DNA from: JAFGWO01 sp965603295
GTDB lineage: Bacteria > BMS3Abin14
Length of the DNA stretch: 17,521 bases
Direction of reading: 5' to 3'
Assembly: GCA_965603295.1 (NCBI GenBank)
Contig: CBFDCL010000044.1
Span: 1 to 17,521, forward strand
Under the pieces are notes generated by a model that was not told where the DNA came from, did no database searches, and worked only from the letters and a program-made list of their open reading frames with translations. Below, piece by piece: positions 7,736-14,532 of this stretch. Made by a program: the position numbers and the translations under genes. Every line of letters begins with the position of its first letter. The stretch's first letter is position 1.

Positions 7736-9132
7736 TAACCTTCTTTAGTTATCCCCAGCTGCTTGATCTTCCGGTGCAGATTGCTCCTTTCCAGCCCCAC
7801 CTCCTCGGCAGTCCTCGATATGTTCCAGTCATTTTCATCAAGGCGCAGGGAAAAGAACTCCCGTTCAAAGGCTTCTTTCGCCCTGCGGTAGTCCCTCTCC
7901 GCTCCTTCCCTCTGCTTTCGGGACCCGGGGTCGTTCCACTCTTTTTTCAGGGAGGGAGGGATGAGAGTCTGGGCGATGACTTTTTCCTGGGTGATGATGA
8001 CCAGCCTTTCCACAACGTTCCTGAGTTCCCGAACGTTACCCGGCCAGTGGTAGCGCAACATGGCCTCACTGGCCTCCGGGCTGAGAACAAGATCGGTTTT
8101 TCCGTAAACCAGCCCATACTCGGCGATGAATCGTTTCAGGAGATGTGGAATGTCCCCCCGACGTTCCCTCAGGGGGGGCAGGTGGAAAGGAAAAACGTTC
8201 AGCCGAAAAAACAGATCCTCCCGGAACCGGCTCGTGGAGATCTCTTCCGACAGATCCTTGTTGGTTGCGGTGATCACCCTGACATCAACGGAGATATCCC
8301 GGTTTCCCCCGACCCTCTGGAACACCCTTTCCTCCAGGACCCTCAGGATCTTCGCCTGGGTGGCAAGGCTCATGTCCCCGATCTCATCCAGGAAAAGGGT
8401 GCCCCGGTTTGCGAGATCAAACTTGCCCATTTTCCTTGTGCTGGCCCCCGTGAAGGCTCCCCGCTCATGGCCGAACAGTTCGCTCTCGATGAGGTTATCG
8501 GGAATCGCTGCGCAGTTGACGGCCACAAACGCCTCGCTGGTCCTCCTGGAACTCGCATGGATCGATCTTGCCAGCAGTTCCTTCCCTGTCCCGTTCTCAC
8601 CGGTAATAAGCACGGAGGCGTTGGTGGGAGCCACGATCCTGACCTGGTCAAGGATATCCAGGATTTCGAGCGATTCCCCGATAAACTCGTACCGCTGGTC
8701 CGGATCTCCTCTCAGGGCCCGGTTTTCCTCAACCAGAGCCCGCTGACTCAAAGCGTTTCTAAGGACCAGGGAAAGGCGATCGATGGAGAGCGGCTTCTCG
8801 AGAAAATCGAAAGCCCCCAGTTTGGCCGCCTGGACCGCGGTTTCGATGGTCCCGTGTCCCGACATGATGATCACCGGAAGGTCACGATCAAGCTGTTTAA
8901 TGCCACGCAGAGTCTCAATACCATCCATCCCCGGCATCCAGATATCCAGAAGCACGCCGTCCGGTTTTTCCGAGGAGACCTTGGAAAGAGCGTCCTGTCC
9001 GTCTCCGGCCTCGATCACGGAAAAACCCTCATCCTGGAGGATGATCCTGACGCTCTCACGGACCCTGGCTTCGTCGTCAACGACGAGGATAAGGGAAGTG
9101 GTCCCGGGCTCCACGGCTTCTCCGTTTGTCAT
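7735..9132 (-). CDS. ntrX: sigma-54-dependent response regulator, NtrX-like
   Basis: Two-component transcription activator of 465 aa, acting with the upstream kinase on sigma-54 RNA polymerase. Receiver domain at about 13-125, with acidic D19/D20, phospho-acceptor D63 (LLDIWMPGMDG), S91 and K113. AAA+ domain at about 148-380: Walker A GENGTGKE (178-185), the sigma-54 contact loop GAFTGA (225-230) and Walker B LFLDEIGD. The C-terminal Fis-type helix-turn-helix (NISRTAEEVGLERSNLHRKI) is of the kind seen in NtrX proteins. The ATG lies 3 nt past the kinase stop, with GGAGGG overlapping the end of the kinase gene. NtrX rather than NtrC is inferred from the NtrY-type partner. The stop codon runs straight into an octamer repeat array. 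Target genes are not visible in the window. Confidence 0.92.
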   Translation of the reverse strand: MTNGEAVEPGTTSLILVVDDEARVRESVRIILQDEGFSVIEAGDGQDALSKVSSEKPDGVLLDIWMPGMDGIETLRGIKQLDRDLPVIIMSGHGTIETAVQAAKLGAFDFLEKPLSIDRLSLVLRNALSQRALVEENRALRGDPDQRYEFIGESLEILDILDQVRIVAPTNASVLITGENGTGKELLARSIHASSRRTSEAFVAVNCAAIPDNLIESELFGHERGAFTGASTRKMGKFDLANRGTLFLDEIGDMSLATQAKILRVLEERVFQRVGGNRDISVDVRVITATNKDLSEEISTSRFREDLFFRLNVFPFHLPPLRERRGDIPHLLKRFIAEYGLVYGKTDLVLSPEASEAMLRYHWPGNVRELRNVVERLVIITQEKVIAQTLIPPSLKKEWNDPGSRKQREGAERDYRRAKEAFEREFFSLRLDENDWNISRTAEEVGLERSNLHRKIKQLGITKEG

Positions 9133-9135
9133 TCC

Positions 9136-11331
9136 TCACACCCTCCTGACAGGATCAACGTCCACCGGAAGCCTGACGGTAAAAACCGCCCCTCCCTCTG
9201 GAGAAGCGGAAAAGGTCAGCGTTCCCCCGTGCTCCTCGATGATGCGTTGGGAAATAGCCAGGCCCAGACCGATTCCGTCCTCGCGTGTGCTGAAATAGGG
9301 GTCGAAAATGCGATCCAGGAGATCTCCAGAAATCCCTGGACCGTTGTCTGCTACAGACACGGCGATGACGCCGTCCTCTTCAAGGAACATGGTTGAGACC
9401 GTGACAACACCCTCGGGACCCCGCTCCCGGACCGCCTTGATGGCGTTGTCCAGGAGGTTGATGATCACACGACGGATGTGTTCCGCGTCGAAACTGATCC
9501 CGGGGAGGTTTTGGGCCATGGAAAGTTCGATGGCCCCCTCTCTCCCCGCGGCCTCCTGGAAAAGAGAAACCGCTTCCCCCACCGCGGAATTGATCTGCCC
9601 GGGAATCAGTTTGAGGACCGGGAGCCTGGCGAACCTGCTGAACTCATCCACAAGGTTTCTCATGGCATCCACCTCGCGGATAATGGAATCCGTCCCATCC
9701 CGAAGCACCTGTTCCTCCTCCGGCTCAAGGGAACCCCCGATCCTCCTGCGCATCCTCTCCGCCGACAGCTTGATTGGGGTCAGGGGGTTCTTGATCTCGT
9801 GGGCGATCCTCTTGGCGGCTTCGGACCAGGCCGCCTTGCGTTGGGCATTGACCAGCATCGTCATGTCCTCCATGACCAGAACGGTGCCGATCCCCTTCCC
9901 GGTGGGGTCCTCCATGATGCTCGCCGTAATGAACAGGATGAGGGGTGTCCCCATCACGGACACCGGAACTTCCCGACGGATCGTGGCCTCGTTTTCCTTC
10001 CTCAGTTCGGCGAGGATCCTCTCCAGGAGGGCCGCATGCTCCAGCGTCAGAACCCTGGTAAAGTGCCTTCCGAGGATATCCTCCGCACTAACATGGAACA
10101 TTTTTTCAGCAGCCCGGTTAAACGTGTTGATCTTACCCTGGAGGTCCATCGACACGACCCCCGTGCCGACGTTGCGAAGCACTGTTTCGATGTAGGCCCT
10201 TCGTTGTTCGTTCTCTCCGTAGGCTTTTTCCAGGTCCCTCGTGGCCCTCTCCAGTTCTCCGGTCATCTTGTTGAACGCTCCGACGAGAATACCGATCTCG
10301 TCCGAAGCGGTACTGTCAATCCTCACCGTCAGATCCCCTTCGGCCACCTTTTCCGCACCCTCGGCCAGGAGGCGGATGGGCACCGTGATCCCCCGCGCGA
10401 GGTAAAAACCAAGCCATACCGCTGAAAAGAGGATGAGGAGGGTGATAAAAAGAAGGTATGCCATGTAGTTGGCCATGATGGGCCGCTCCTGGAGCTTCAT
10501 CTCCGTAAAGCCGCGGTAGGTTCTTGCCACCTCCTCGGATTTCCGCCTCACGTCCTCGGTCAGGTACATGGAAACAACCACCGCCCCCTGTCCCTCCTTG
10601 AAACGAAGAGGGGCGGAAGCTCTTATGTATTCCCCCTTGTCGGCCCGTGTCACGCCATCAATGACCCTTCCCACAATGGCATTCTGAACAAGGCTGTTCT
10701 GGCCATCCATGAAGTTCTGGGGGCTCGTCCCGTCCCAGGCTCTGGCCAGATACTTGCCGTTGGGATCAAAGATCTCGATCATGGAAAGCCCGTAGTCCTT
10801 CCTGAGTTCCACGAGGGTCTCCTCGAGTTCCCTCCCCGCGGGTACCTCCCCGATCCGGTCACCGACACGCTGGGCAAAGACCCTGCTCCGCGAGGTCAGG
10901 GTGGAGTAATAGTCCTGGGAAACGCTTAACGAACCCTCAACGGCCTTGTCGATATTGAGGTTGAACCAGTATTCGATGCTGTCGGTGATAAAACCCTTCG
11001 CCACAAAGAAGAGGAGGATGGTCGGGATCAAGGAGAAACCCACGAAAATCAGAACAAGCCGCGTTCGGAGACGGTAGCCGAAAACCCGCCTCTTCCCCTC
11101 GTAAAAGAGTTTGATGGTGTTCCTCGCGAGGAGGAACAGGAGAACCGTCAGAAGGAGGATGTTGATATTGACGAGGAAATAGATGAAAAGGTTGCCCCCC
11201 CGGGGGTCGAGTTCCTTCATGGAACGGTACCTTCCACCGAAAAAGAAGACCAGACCGATCAGGAGAAGGATGATCCCGATGGTGACCCACCTGTTCTTGT
11301 TTTCACGGATCTTTCCGGTAAGGAACCTCAT
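9136..11331 (-). CDS. ntrY: membrane sensor histidine kinase, NtrY-like
   Basis: Inner-membrane kinase of 731 aa expected to phosphorylate the adjacent regulator. Membrane helices lie at about 15-33, 47-69, 91-113 and 288-312. The extracytoplasmic sensor region lies between the third and fourth (about 114-287). A HAMP domain (about 310-365, RGITVPIRLLAEGAEKVAEG) and a PAS domain (about 375-490) follow. The HisKA box is SEAAKRIAHEIKNPLTPIKL, with phospho-accepting H511. The ATPase domain has an N box (INLLDNAIKAV), a G1 box (DNGPGI) and a G2 box (GIGLGLAI). Two extra N-terminal helices and the KNPLTPIKLSAERMRRR stretch are typical of NtrY. It begins 13 nt after the DUF4390 stop, with GAGGAG as the likely ribosome-binding site. 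The signal sensed is unknown. Confidence 0.92.
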   Translation of the reverse strand: MRFLTGKIRENKNRWVTIGIILLLIGLVFFFGGRYRSMKELDPRGGNLFIYFLVNINILLLTVLLFLLARNTIKLFYEGKRRVFGYRLRTRLVLIFVGFSLIPTILLFFVAKGFITDSIEYWFNLNIDKAVEGSLSVSQDYYSTLTSRSRVFAQRVGDRIGEVPAGRELEETLVELRKDYGLSMIEIFDPNGKYLARAWDGTSPQNFMDGQNSLVQNAIVGRVIDGVTRADKGEYIRASAPLRFKEGQGAVVVSMYLTEDVRRKSEEVARTYRGFTEMKLQERPIMANYMAYLLFITLLILFSAVWLGFYLARGITVPIRLLAEGAEKVAEGDLTVRIDSTASDEIGILVGAFNKMTGELERATRDLEKAYGENEQRRAYIETVLRNVGTGVVSMDLQGKINTFNRAAEKMFHVSAEDILGRHFTRVLTLEHAALLERILAELRKENEATIRREVPVSVMGTPLILFITASIMEDPTGKGIGTVLVMEDMTMLVNAQRKAAWSEAAKRIAHEIKNPLTPIKLSAERMRRRIGGSLEPEEEQVLRDGTDSIIREVDAMRNLVDEFSRFARLPVLKLIPGQINSAVGEAVSLFQEAAGREGAIELSMAQNLPGISFDAEHIRRVIINLLDNAIKAVRERGPEGVVTVSTMFLEEDGVIAVSVADNGPGISGDLLDRIFDPYFSTREDGIGLGLAISQRIIEEHGGTLTFSASPEGGAVFTVRLPVDVDPVRRV

Positions 11332-11344
11332 CCTCCCGATCTCC

Positions 11345-11920
11345 TCAGTAGGTGAAATCCAGATGGACCCAAGGTGTTTCCCGGTTGAAAATGGTCGTGA
11401 AAAAGAAAAGATAACCCAGCACGGAAGGCATCTCCACGGACCGCAACGTGGCCATAACTCTCACGCGATACCTCGTGTTCCTGTCGAGTTTTCTGAAGGG
11501 GAAAAGCCGCCAGTTCTCGATGGTTGTGAGCCACCTCAGGGCCTCCTCCTCGTCCCGGGTGGTCCGTTCGATGATCTCCGAACCCTGGCCCTCAGCCGTG
11601 AAAAGGTATAACTGCCTCACGGGATCGTACTCCAACCCGTTAAACAGCTCCCTGTTCCTTACGATGCGCTCGCCTATAATGGAGCCCTTTCGCGTCAACC
11701 TGATCCGGAAACTGAACTTGAGGGGAACCCCTCCCCGGATGGCCTGGCGCTGCTCCTCATCGAACTGGGCAAAGAGGGTGGCCGAAAGGAGGACGTGCTC
11801 CTCCCCTTCGCTCAGTTTCAGATCACCGATGTGGGGGGCCATGGCGTCTCCTGCCGACACGGTGGTGAAAACAAGGAGCAAAACAGGGATGCCGAGGGCG
11901 AGTAAGGGAATTTTTTTCAT
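11345..11920 (-). CDS. DUF4390-type exported protein
   Basis: Small exported protein of unknown function, first gene of the operon with the NtrY/NtrX-like pair. I take the ATG at 11920 (MKKIPLLALG, 191 aa), because the 19 extra codons upstream run over the predicted promoter. An N-terminal hydrophobic signal (residues 4-22) ends at TVSAGDA. The mature part is beta-rich with alternating strands: GDLKLSEGEEHVLLSATL, FSFRIRLTRKG and VRVMATLRSVEMPS. Proteins of this family are often encoded beside NtrY in proteobacteria, which supports the assignment. A role in modulating the kinase sensor region is a guess from position only. A weak ribosome-binding site (AGGA, 10 nt upstream) is seen. Confidence 0.75.
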   Translation of the reverse strand: MKKIPLLALGIPVLLLVFTTVSAGDAMAPHIGDLKLSEGEEHVLLSATLFAQFDEEQRQAIRGGVPLKFSFRIRLTRKGSIIGERIVRNRELFNGLEYDPVRQLYLFTAEGQGSEIIERTTRDEEEALRWLTTIENWRLFPFRKLDRNTRYRVRVMATLRSVEMPSVLGYLFFFTTIFNRETPWVHLDFTY

Positions 11921-11944
11921 GGATGCAGGATCCTCATTCTGCGT

Positions 11945-11972
11945 ATTATAGCATCGCCCCTCAGGACCACAA
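11945..11972 (-). promoter_or_regulatory. candidate promoter of the DUF4390-ntrY-ntrX operon
   Basis: On the minus strand TTGTGG (11972-11967) and a perfect TATAAT (11950-11945) are separated by 16 bp. Transcription would start near 11938, giving a short leader of about 18 nt before the ATG at 11920. The -35 box is weak (3/6), which would suit an activated promoter. Confidence 0.5.
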
Positions 11973-11979
11973 GACAAAA

Positions 11980-11997
11980 GTGTTGCAAAAACAACAC
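11980..11997. promoter_or_regulatory. perfect 6-bp inverted repeat upstream of the ntrYX promoter
   Basis: GTGTTG (11980-11985) and CAACAC (11992-11997) are separated by CAAAAA. The site sits about 7 bp upstream of the predicted -35 box, as expected for an activator or repressor site. No cognate regulator can be named. Confidence 0.4.
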
Positions 11998-12012
11998 ATA
12001 CAGTTCTACACG

Positions 12013-12160
12013 GAATCCAGGGTCTGGGGTTTGGTGTCTGGCATCTGGAGTCTGGAGTCCAGCGACCAGCATCTAACCCCTTGAAACTAAATACGGGAAG
12101 CAGGATACTGAAAATTAGAATCCAGGGTCTAGAACCTAAAGTCTAGAATCTGGACGCCAG
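12013..12160. repeat. GTCTGGA / GTCTAGA heptamer repeats between the ntrYX operon and the M48 gene
   Basis: This covers most of the 264-bp divergent spacer (11921-12184). Consecutive 7-mers run from about 12022 (GTCTGGG, GTTTGGT, GTCTGGC, ATCTGGA, GTCTGGA, GTCCAG). The arm 12026-12048 pairs with 12059-12080 (GGGGTT...AACCCC at the outer end), apart from one bulge and a few mismatches. A second palindromic block at 12122-12153 (CCAGGGTCTAGA paired with TCTAGAATCTGG) follows. The word GAATCCAGGGTCT occurs at 12013-12025 and again at 12118-12130. The M48 promoter must lie in or next to this block; none could be picked with confidence. Confidence 0.8.
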
Positions 12161-12184
12161 GAACTGCCTCACAAGGACGGAGAA

Positions 12185-13504
12185 ATGACCGTTTTTGACA
12201 TCTCCCTTACCCGCAGGAACTTCCTTGCTCTGACAACTACCGCTACCGGTTCACTGCTTCTCGGCTGCGCGGCCAACCCCGTGACCGGGAAAAAACAGCT
12301 GATGCTGGTCTCGGAAAGCGAAGAGAGGCGCCTGGACCGGGAAAACAGCCCCCACCAGTTTTCGGCGGATTACGGAACCGTGCAGGAACCCCGCCTCGCG
12401 GAATATCTGCAGGAGGTCGGCTCTGCCATCGCCGCGGGCACCCACCGCCCGGGGATGCCTTACCGGTTCGTCCCTCTGAACGCGGTCTACGTCAACGCCT
12501 ACACGTTCCCGGCCGGAAGCGTCGGCATCACCCGGGGAATCTTGCTGAAACTCACCAGCGAGGGAGCCCTCGCGGCGCTCATCGGGCACGAACTCGGTCA
12601 CGTGAACGCCCGTCACACGGCCCAGGCCATGAGCAAGAACATCCTGACCTCCCTGGCTCTTTCGGGGCTGGAATCGGCCGCTTCGGACATCGGGGGGGCC
12701 ACCGAAAAGCTGGCCGCCGGCCTTGGAGAAGTAGCCGCCGGGGCGCTCCTTGCCCGATACAGCCGTGACAACGAACGGGAAGCCGACGCCCTGGCCCTTA
12801 CCTACCTGGTCAAAACCGGCTACAGGCCGCAGGGGCACACCGATCTCATGGACATGCTGCGAAGCCTTTCCAGGAGCAACCCCAGCACCATCGAACTCAT
12901 GTTCGCCACGCACCCCATGAGTGAAGAACGCTATCGGGACTCCCTAAAAGCCATTTCAAAACTCCCCGAACACTCCTTCAACCTGTCCCTCTACACCGAA
13001 AGGTACATGGACAATACGGCGGGGATCCGGGCACAGGGAGACGCCATCGACCGCATGCAAAAGGGCGAGCGAATGTTATCGAGCGGGAAATACGGGGATG
13101 CGGAAAAACTCCTCAGTGAGGCCCTGAAGCGGGCTCCGGATGACTACGCCGGTCTCCTCCTCATGGCAAAATGCCAGTTGGCCCTTGAAAAGCCCGACCT
13201 TGCCCGCCGCTATGCGTTGGATGCTTCCCATGTTTATCCCGCCGAACCCCAGTCCCTCCACGTCCTGGGAATATCCGAGCTGGTCCTGAAACAGTACGAC
13301 AAGGCCTATGACCATTTTGGAAAGTATCAAAAAACACTCCCGGGCAACACCAACACCATCTTCTACCAGGGGCTGTCGGCCGAGGGGATGAAGGATCGGG
13401 AGCGGGCCTCTTCCCACTACTATTCCTACCTGAAGAAGGTCAACCGGGGAAAGAAAGCCCAGTACGCCTACGGACGTTTGAAAGAGTGGGGGTATATAAA
13501 ATAG
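12185..13504 (+). CDS. M48-family zinc metalloprotease, Tat-type lipoprotein with C-terminal TPR-like repeats
   Basis: Envelope protease of the BepA/Oma1-like group, 439 aa, likely acting on misassembled outer-membrane proteins. The N-terminus has a twin-arginine stretch (LTRRNFLAL, R10/R11) and a lipobox LLLGC with C28, so it should be a lipid-anchored periplasmic protein, possibly exported folded by Tat. The zinc site is HELGH (135-139) plus E197 in RDNEREAD, with D201 as the conserved acidic residue. From about residue 285 the sequence turns into helical TPR-like repeats (GKYGDAEKLLSEALKRAPDD, then KQYDKAYDHFGKYQKTLPGN), as in BepA. The start codon is preceded by GGACGGAGAA. The gene stands alone with repeats on both sides. 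Family is certain; the BepA-like role is inferred from layout. Confidence 0.93.
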   Translation: MTVFDISLTRRNFLALTTTATGSLLLGCAANPVTGKKQLMLVSESEERRLDRENSPHQFSADYGTVQEPRLAEYLQEVGSAIAAGTHRPGMPYRFVPLNAVYVNAYTFPAGSVGITRGILLKLTSEGALAALIGHELGHVNARHTAQAMSKNILTSLALSGLESAASDIGGATEKLAAGLGEVAAGALLARYSRDNEREADALALTYLVKTGYRPQGHTDLMDMLRSLSRSNPSTIELMFATHPMSEERYRDSLKAISKLPEHSFNLSLYTERYMDNTAGIRAQGDAIDRMQKGERMLSSGKYGDAEKLLSEALKRAPDDYAGLLLMAKCQLALEKPDLARRYALDASHVYPAEPQSLHVLGISELVLKQYDKAYDHFGKYQKTLPGNTNTIFYQGLSAEGMKDRERASSHYYSYLKKVNRGKKAQYAYGRLKEWGYIK

Positions 13505-13558
13505 TCCAGAGTACAGGGTGCGGAGGGAGAGAGAACGTGACGCGGAGGAGCGGGCAGA

Positions 13559-13593
13559 GGTCCAACGTCCAACGTCAAACGCCCAACGTGGAA
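13559..13593. repeat. unpaired GTCCAAC heptamer array
   Basis: Units GTCCAAC, GTCCAAC, GTCAAAC, GCCCAAC and GTGGAA follow each other, the same words as the left arms at 5978 and 7554. No matching right arm or core follows, so this is either a solo arm or a decayed copy. The rest of the 13505-13738 gap holds no gene; it ends in an A+T-rich stretch (about 13665-13727) that probably contains the promoter of the next gene. Confidence 0.8.
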
Positions 13594-13738
13594 AAGCAAG
13601 CCGCAGGAAGACTGTTGCGAGGGTGCGAGGCACTAAAATCGGGGCCGGAGGGACCCTCACCAGGAATAATTTTTATTAATGTGTTTTCTCAAGTTTGCTG
13701 TGTAAATATCTATTTTTAAAATAAAATGGAGGTATTGT

Positions 13739-14140
13739 ATGCGTTTTCTGGTCAAGTGGGTCCTTTACGCCCTGGCAATCGGGATCATCGCCTATATCCT
13801 GCCCGGAGTCAGCCTGGATGGTATATTCGCCGCCCTGGTCACGGCCATGGTCCTCGGGTTGGCCAACGGCTTTGTTCGGCCGGTCCTGTTCTTCTTCACC
13901 CTACCCCTTACCATCCTGACCCTGGGGCTGTTCATTTTCGTGCTCAACGCCCTGATGGTCCTTCTGACGGCGGCCATCGTGCCGGGTTTCACCGTCGCCG
14001 GGTTCTGGTGGGCCGTCCTGTTCTCCCTGGTCCTGTCGGTGGTGATCTTCTTCCTGGGGGAAGCGACGGAACCGCCGGACAGGACCGTTCGTTACGTCAG
14101 ATATGGACCCGACGTGAGGAGAGAAAAGGACGTTAATTAA
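13739..14140 (+). CDS. phage-holin-4-superfamily / YvlD-type membrane protein
   Basis: Small integral membrane protein of 133 aa. It has four hydrophobic helices at about 4-22, 27-46, 52-78 and 84-107, with the pattern MRFLVKWVLYALAIGIIAY, VLGLANGFVRPVL and LTILTLGLFIFVLNALMVLL that is typical of this superfamily. Despite the family name, these chromosomal proteins are widespread in bacteria and are not evidence of a prophage. The tail (108-133) is polar and charged. GGAGGT lies 5 nt before the ATG, a strong ribosome-binding site. Its function is unknown; an envelope-stress role is reported for some relatives. Confidence 0.88.
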   Translation: MRFLVKWVLYALAIGIIAYILPGVSLDGIFAALVTAMVLGLANGFVRPVLFFFTLPLTILTLGLFIFVLNALMVLLTAAIVPGFTVAGFWWAVLFSLVLSVVIFFLGEATEPPDRTVRYVRYGPDVRREKDVN

Positions 14141-14142
14141 GC

Positions 14143-14178
14143 CCCCGTTTAATGTTTAACGTTTAATGTTTAACGGGG
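14143..14178. repeat. 36-bp imperfect palindrome of GTTTAAC heptamers
   Basis: CCCC and GGGG close a palindrome whose inner part is four GTTTAAY words; 14 of 18 pairs match and the centre is AACGTT. It begins 3 bp after the stop codon of the holin-like gene. There is no T-run on either outgoing strand, so it is not a standard intrinsic terminator. Confidence 0.75.
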
Positions 14179-14197
14179 AAAAACGGTGCGCAGTGCA

Positions 14198-14224
14198 TCC
14201 TCCTTCGCGTAAAGCCACGGAGGA
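14198..14224 (-). repeat. small stem-loop repeat, copy 1
   Basis: On the minus strand a 6-bp stem TCCTCC/GGAGGA encloses a 15-nt loop GTGGCTTTACGCGAA. It matches 16882-16907, with compensating changes in the stem and a loop one base longer. Confidence 0.65.
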
Positions 14225-14434
14225 CAAGGAGTTCAGGGTGCAGAAGTACATTTTACTTCCAAACCCCTCCGTAACTTCTGGGAAACCAGGTACAGGCGCT
14301 GCCTTTCAGAACTCCATCCATCAAACAGCAAACCTCAAACCCGTAGCCTAACCTAAAACTTTTTCTGGAACCGAAAATGGTAGACAAATAAAAAGCAGTT
14401 TGATACCATAAAACAACATACGATTTCCTTCCAG

Positions 14435-14458
14435 GGTTCCCGACAACCCGGGGGAACC
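14435..14458 (+). promoter_or_regulatory. hairpin in the icd upstream region
   Basis: A perfect 7-bp stem GGTTCCC (14435-14441) / GGGAACC (14452-14458) has a 10-nt loop and ends 74 nt before the icd start codon. No T-run follows. It could be an operator or a leader hairpin. Confidence 0.4.
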
Positions 14459-14532
14459 GTTTGATTTCTGAGGCAGGTATTCTTCCGACAGAGGAAACCC
14501 GCCATCTCGAAAACATAGTGAGGGGAAAAACC

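Larger units (their letters stand above)
14141..14532. other. 392-bp spacer between the holin-like gene and icd
   Basis: No coding sequence is supported here. The spacer starts with a GTTTAAC palindrome (14143-14178) directly after the stop codon, then the small stem-loop at 14198-14224. After that come scattered TCAAAC words (14321-14340) and a hairpin at 14435-14458. Short open frames on either strand lack ribosome-binding sites and look like chance. An A+T-rich stretch at about 14350-14430 probably carries the icd promoter, but no -35/-10 pair is convincing. Confidence 0.6.

Noticed and set aside
7774..9396. 540-codon open frame on the plus strand opposite ntrX and the ntrY end.
   Set aside because: It is a shadow of two clear genes in G+C-rich DNA: no ribosome-binding site, no recognisable domain, and composition typical of an antisense frame. 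The same holds for the 433-codon frame at 3382-4683 and the 354-codon frame at 1058-2122.
13739..14140. Prophage remnant, suggested by the holin family name.
   Set aside because: No other phage gene is near, and chromosomal members of this superfamily are common.
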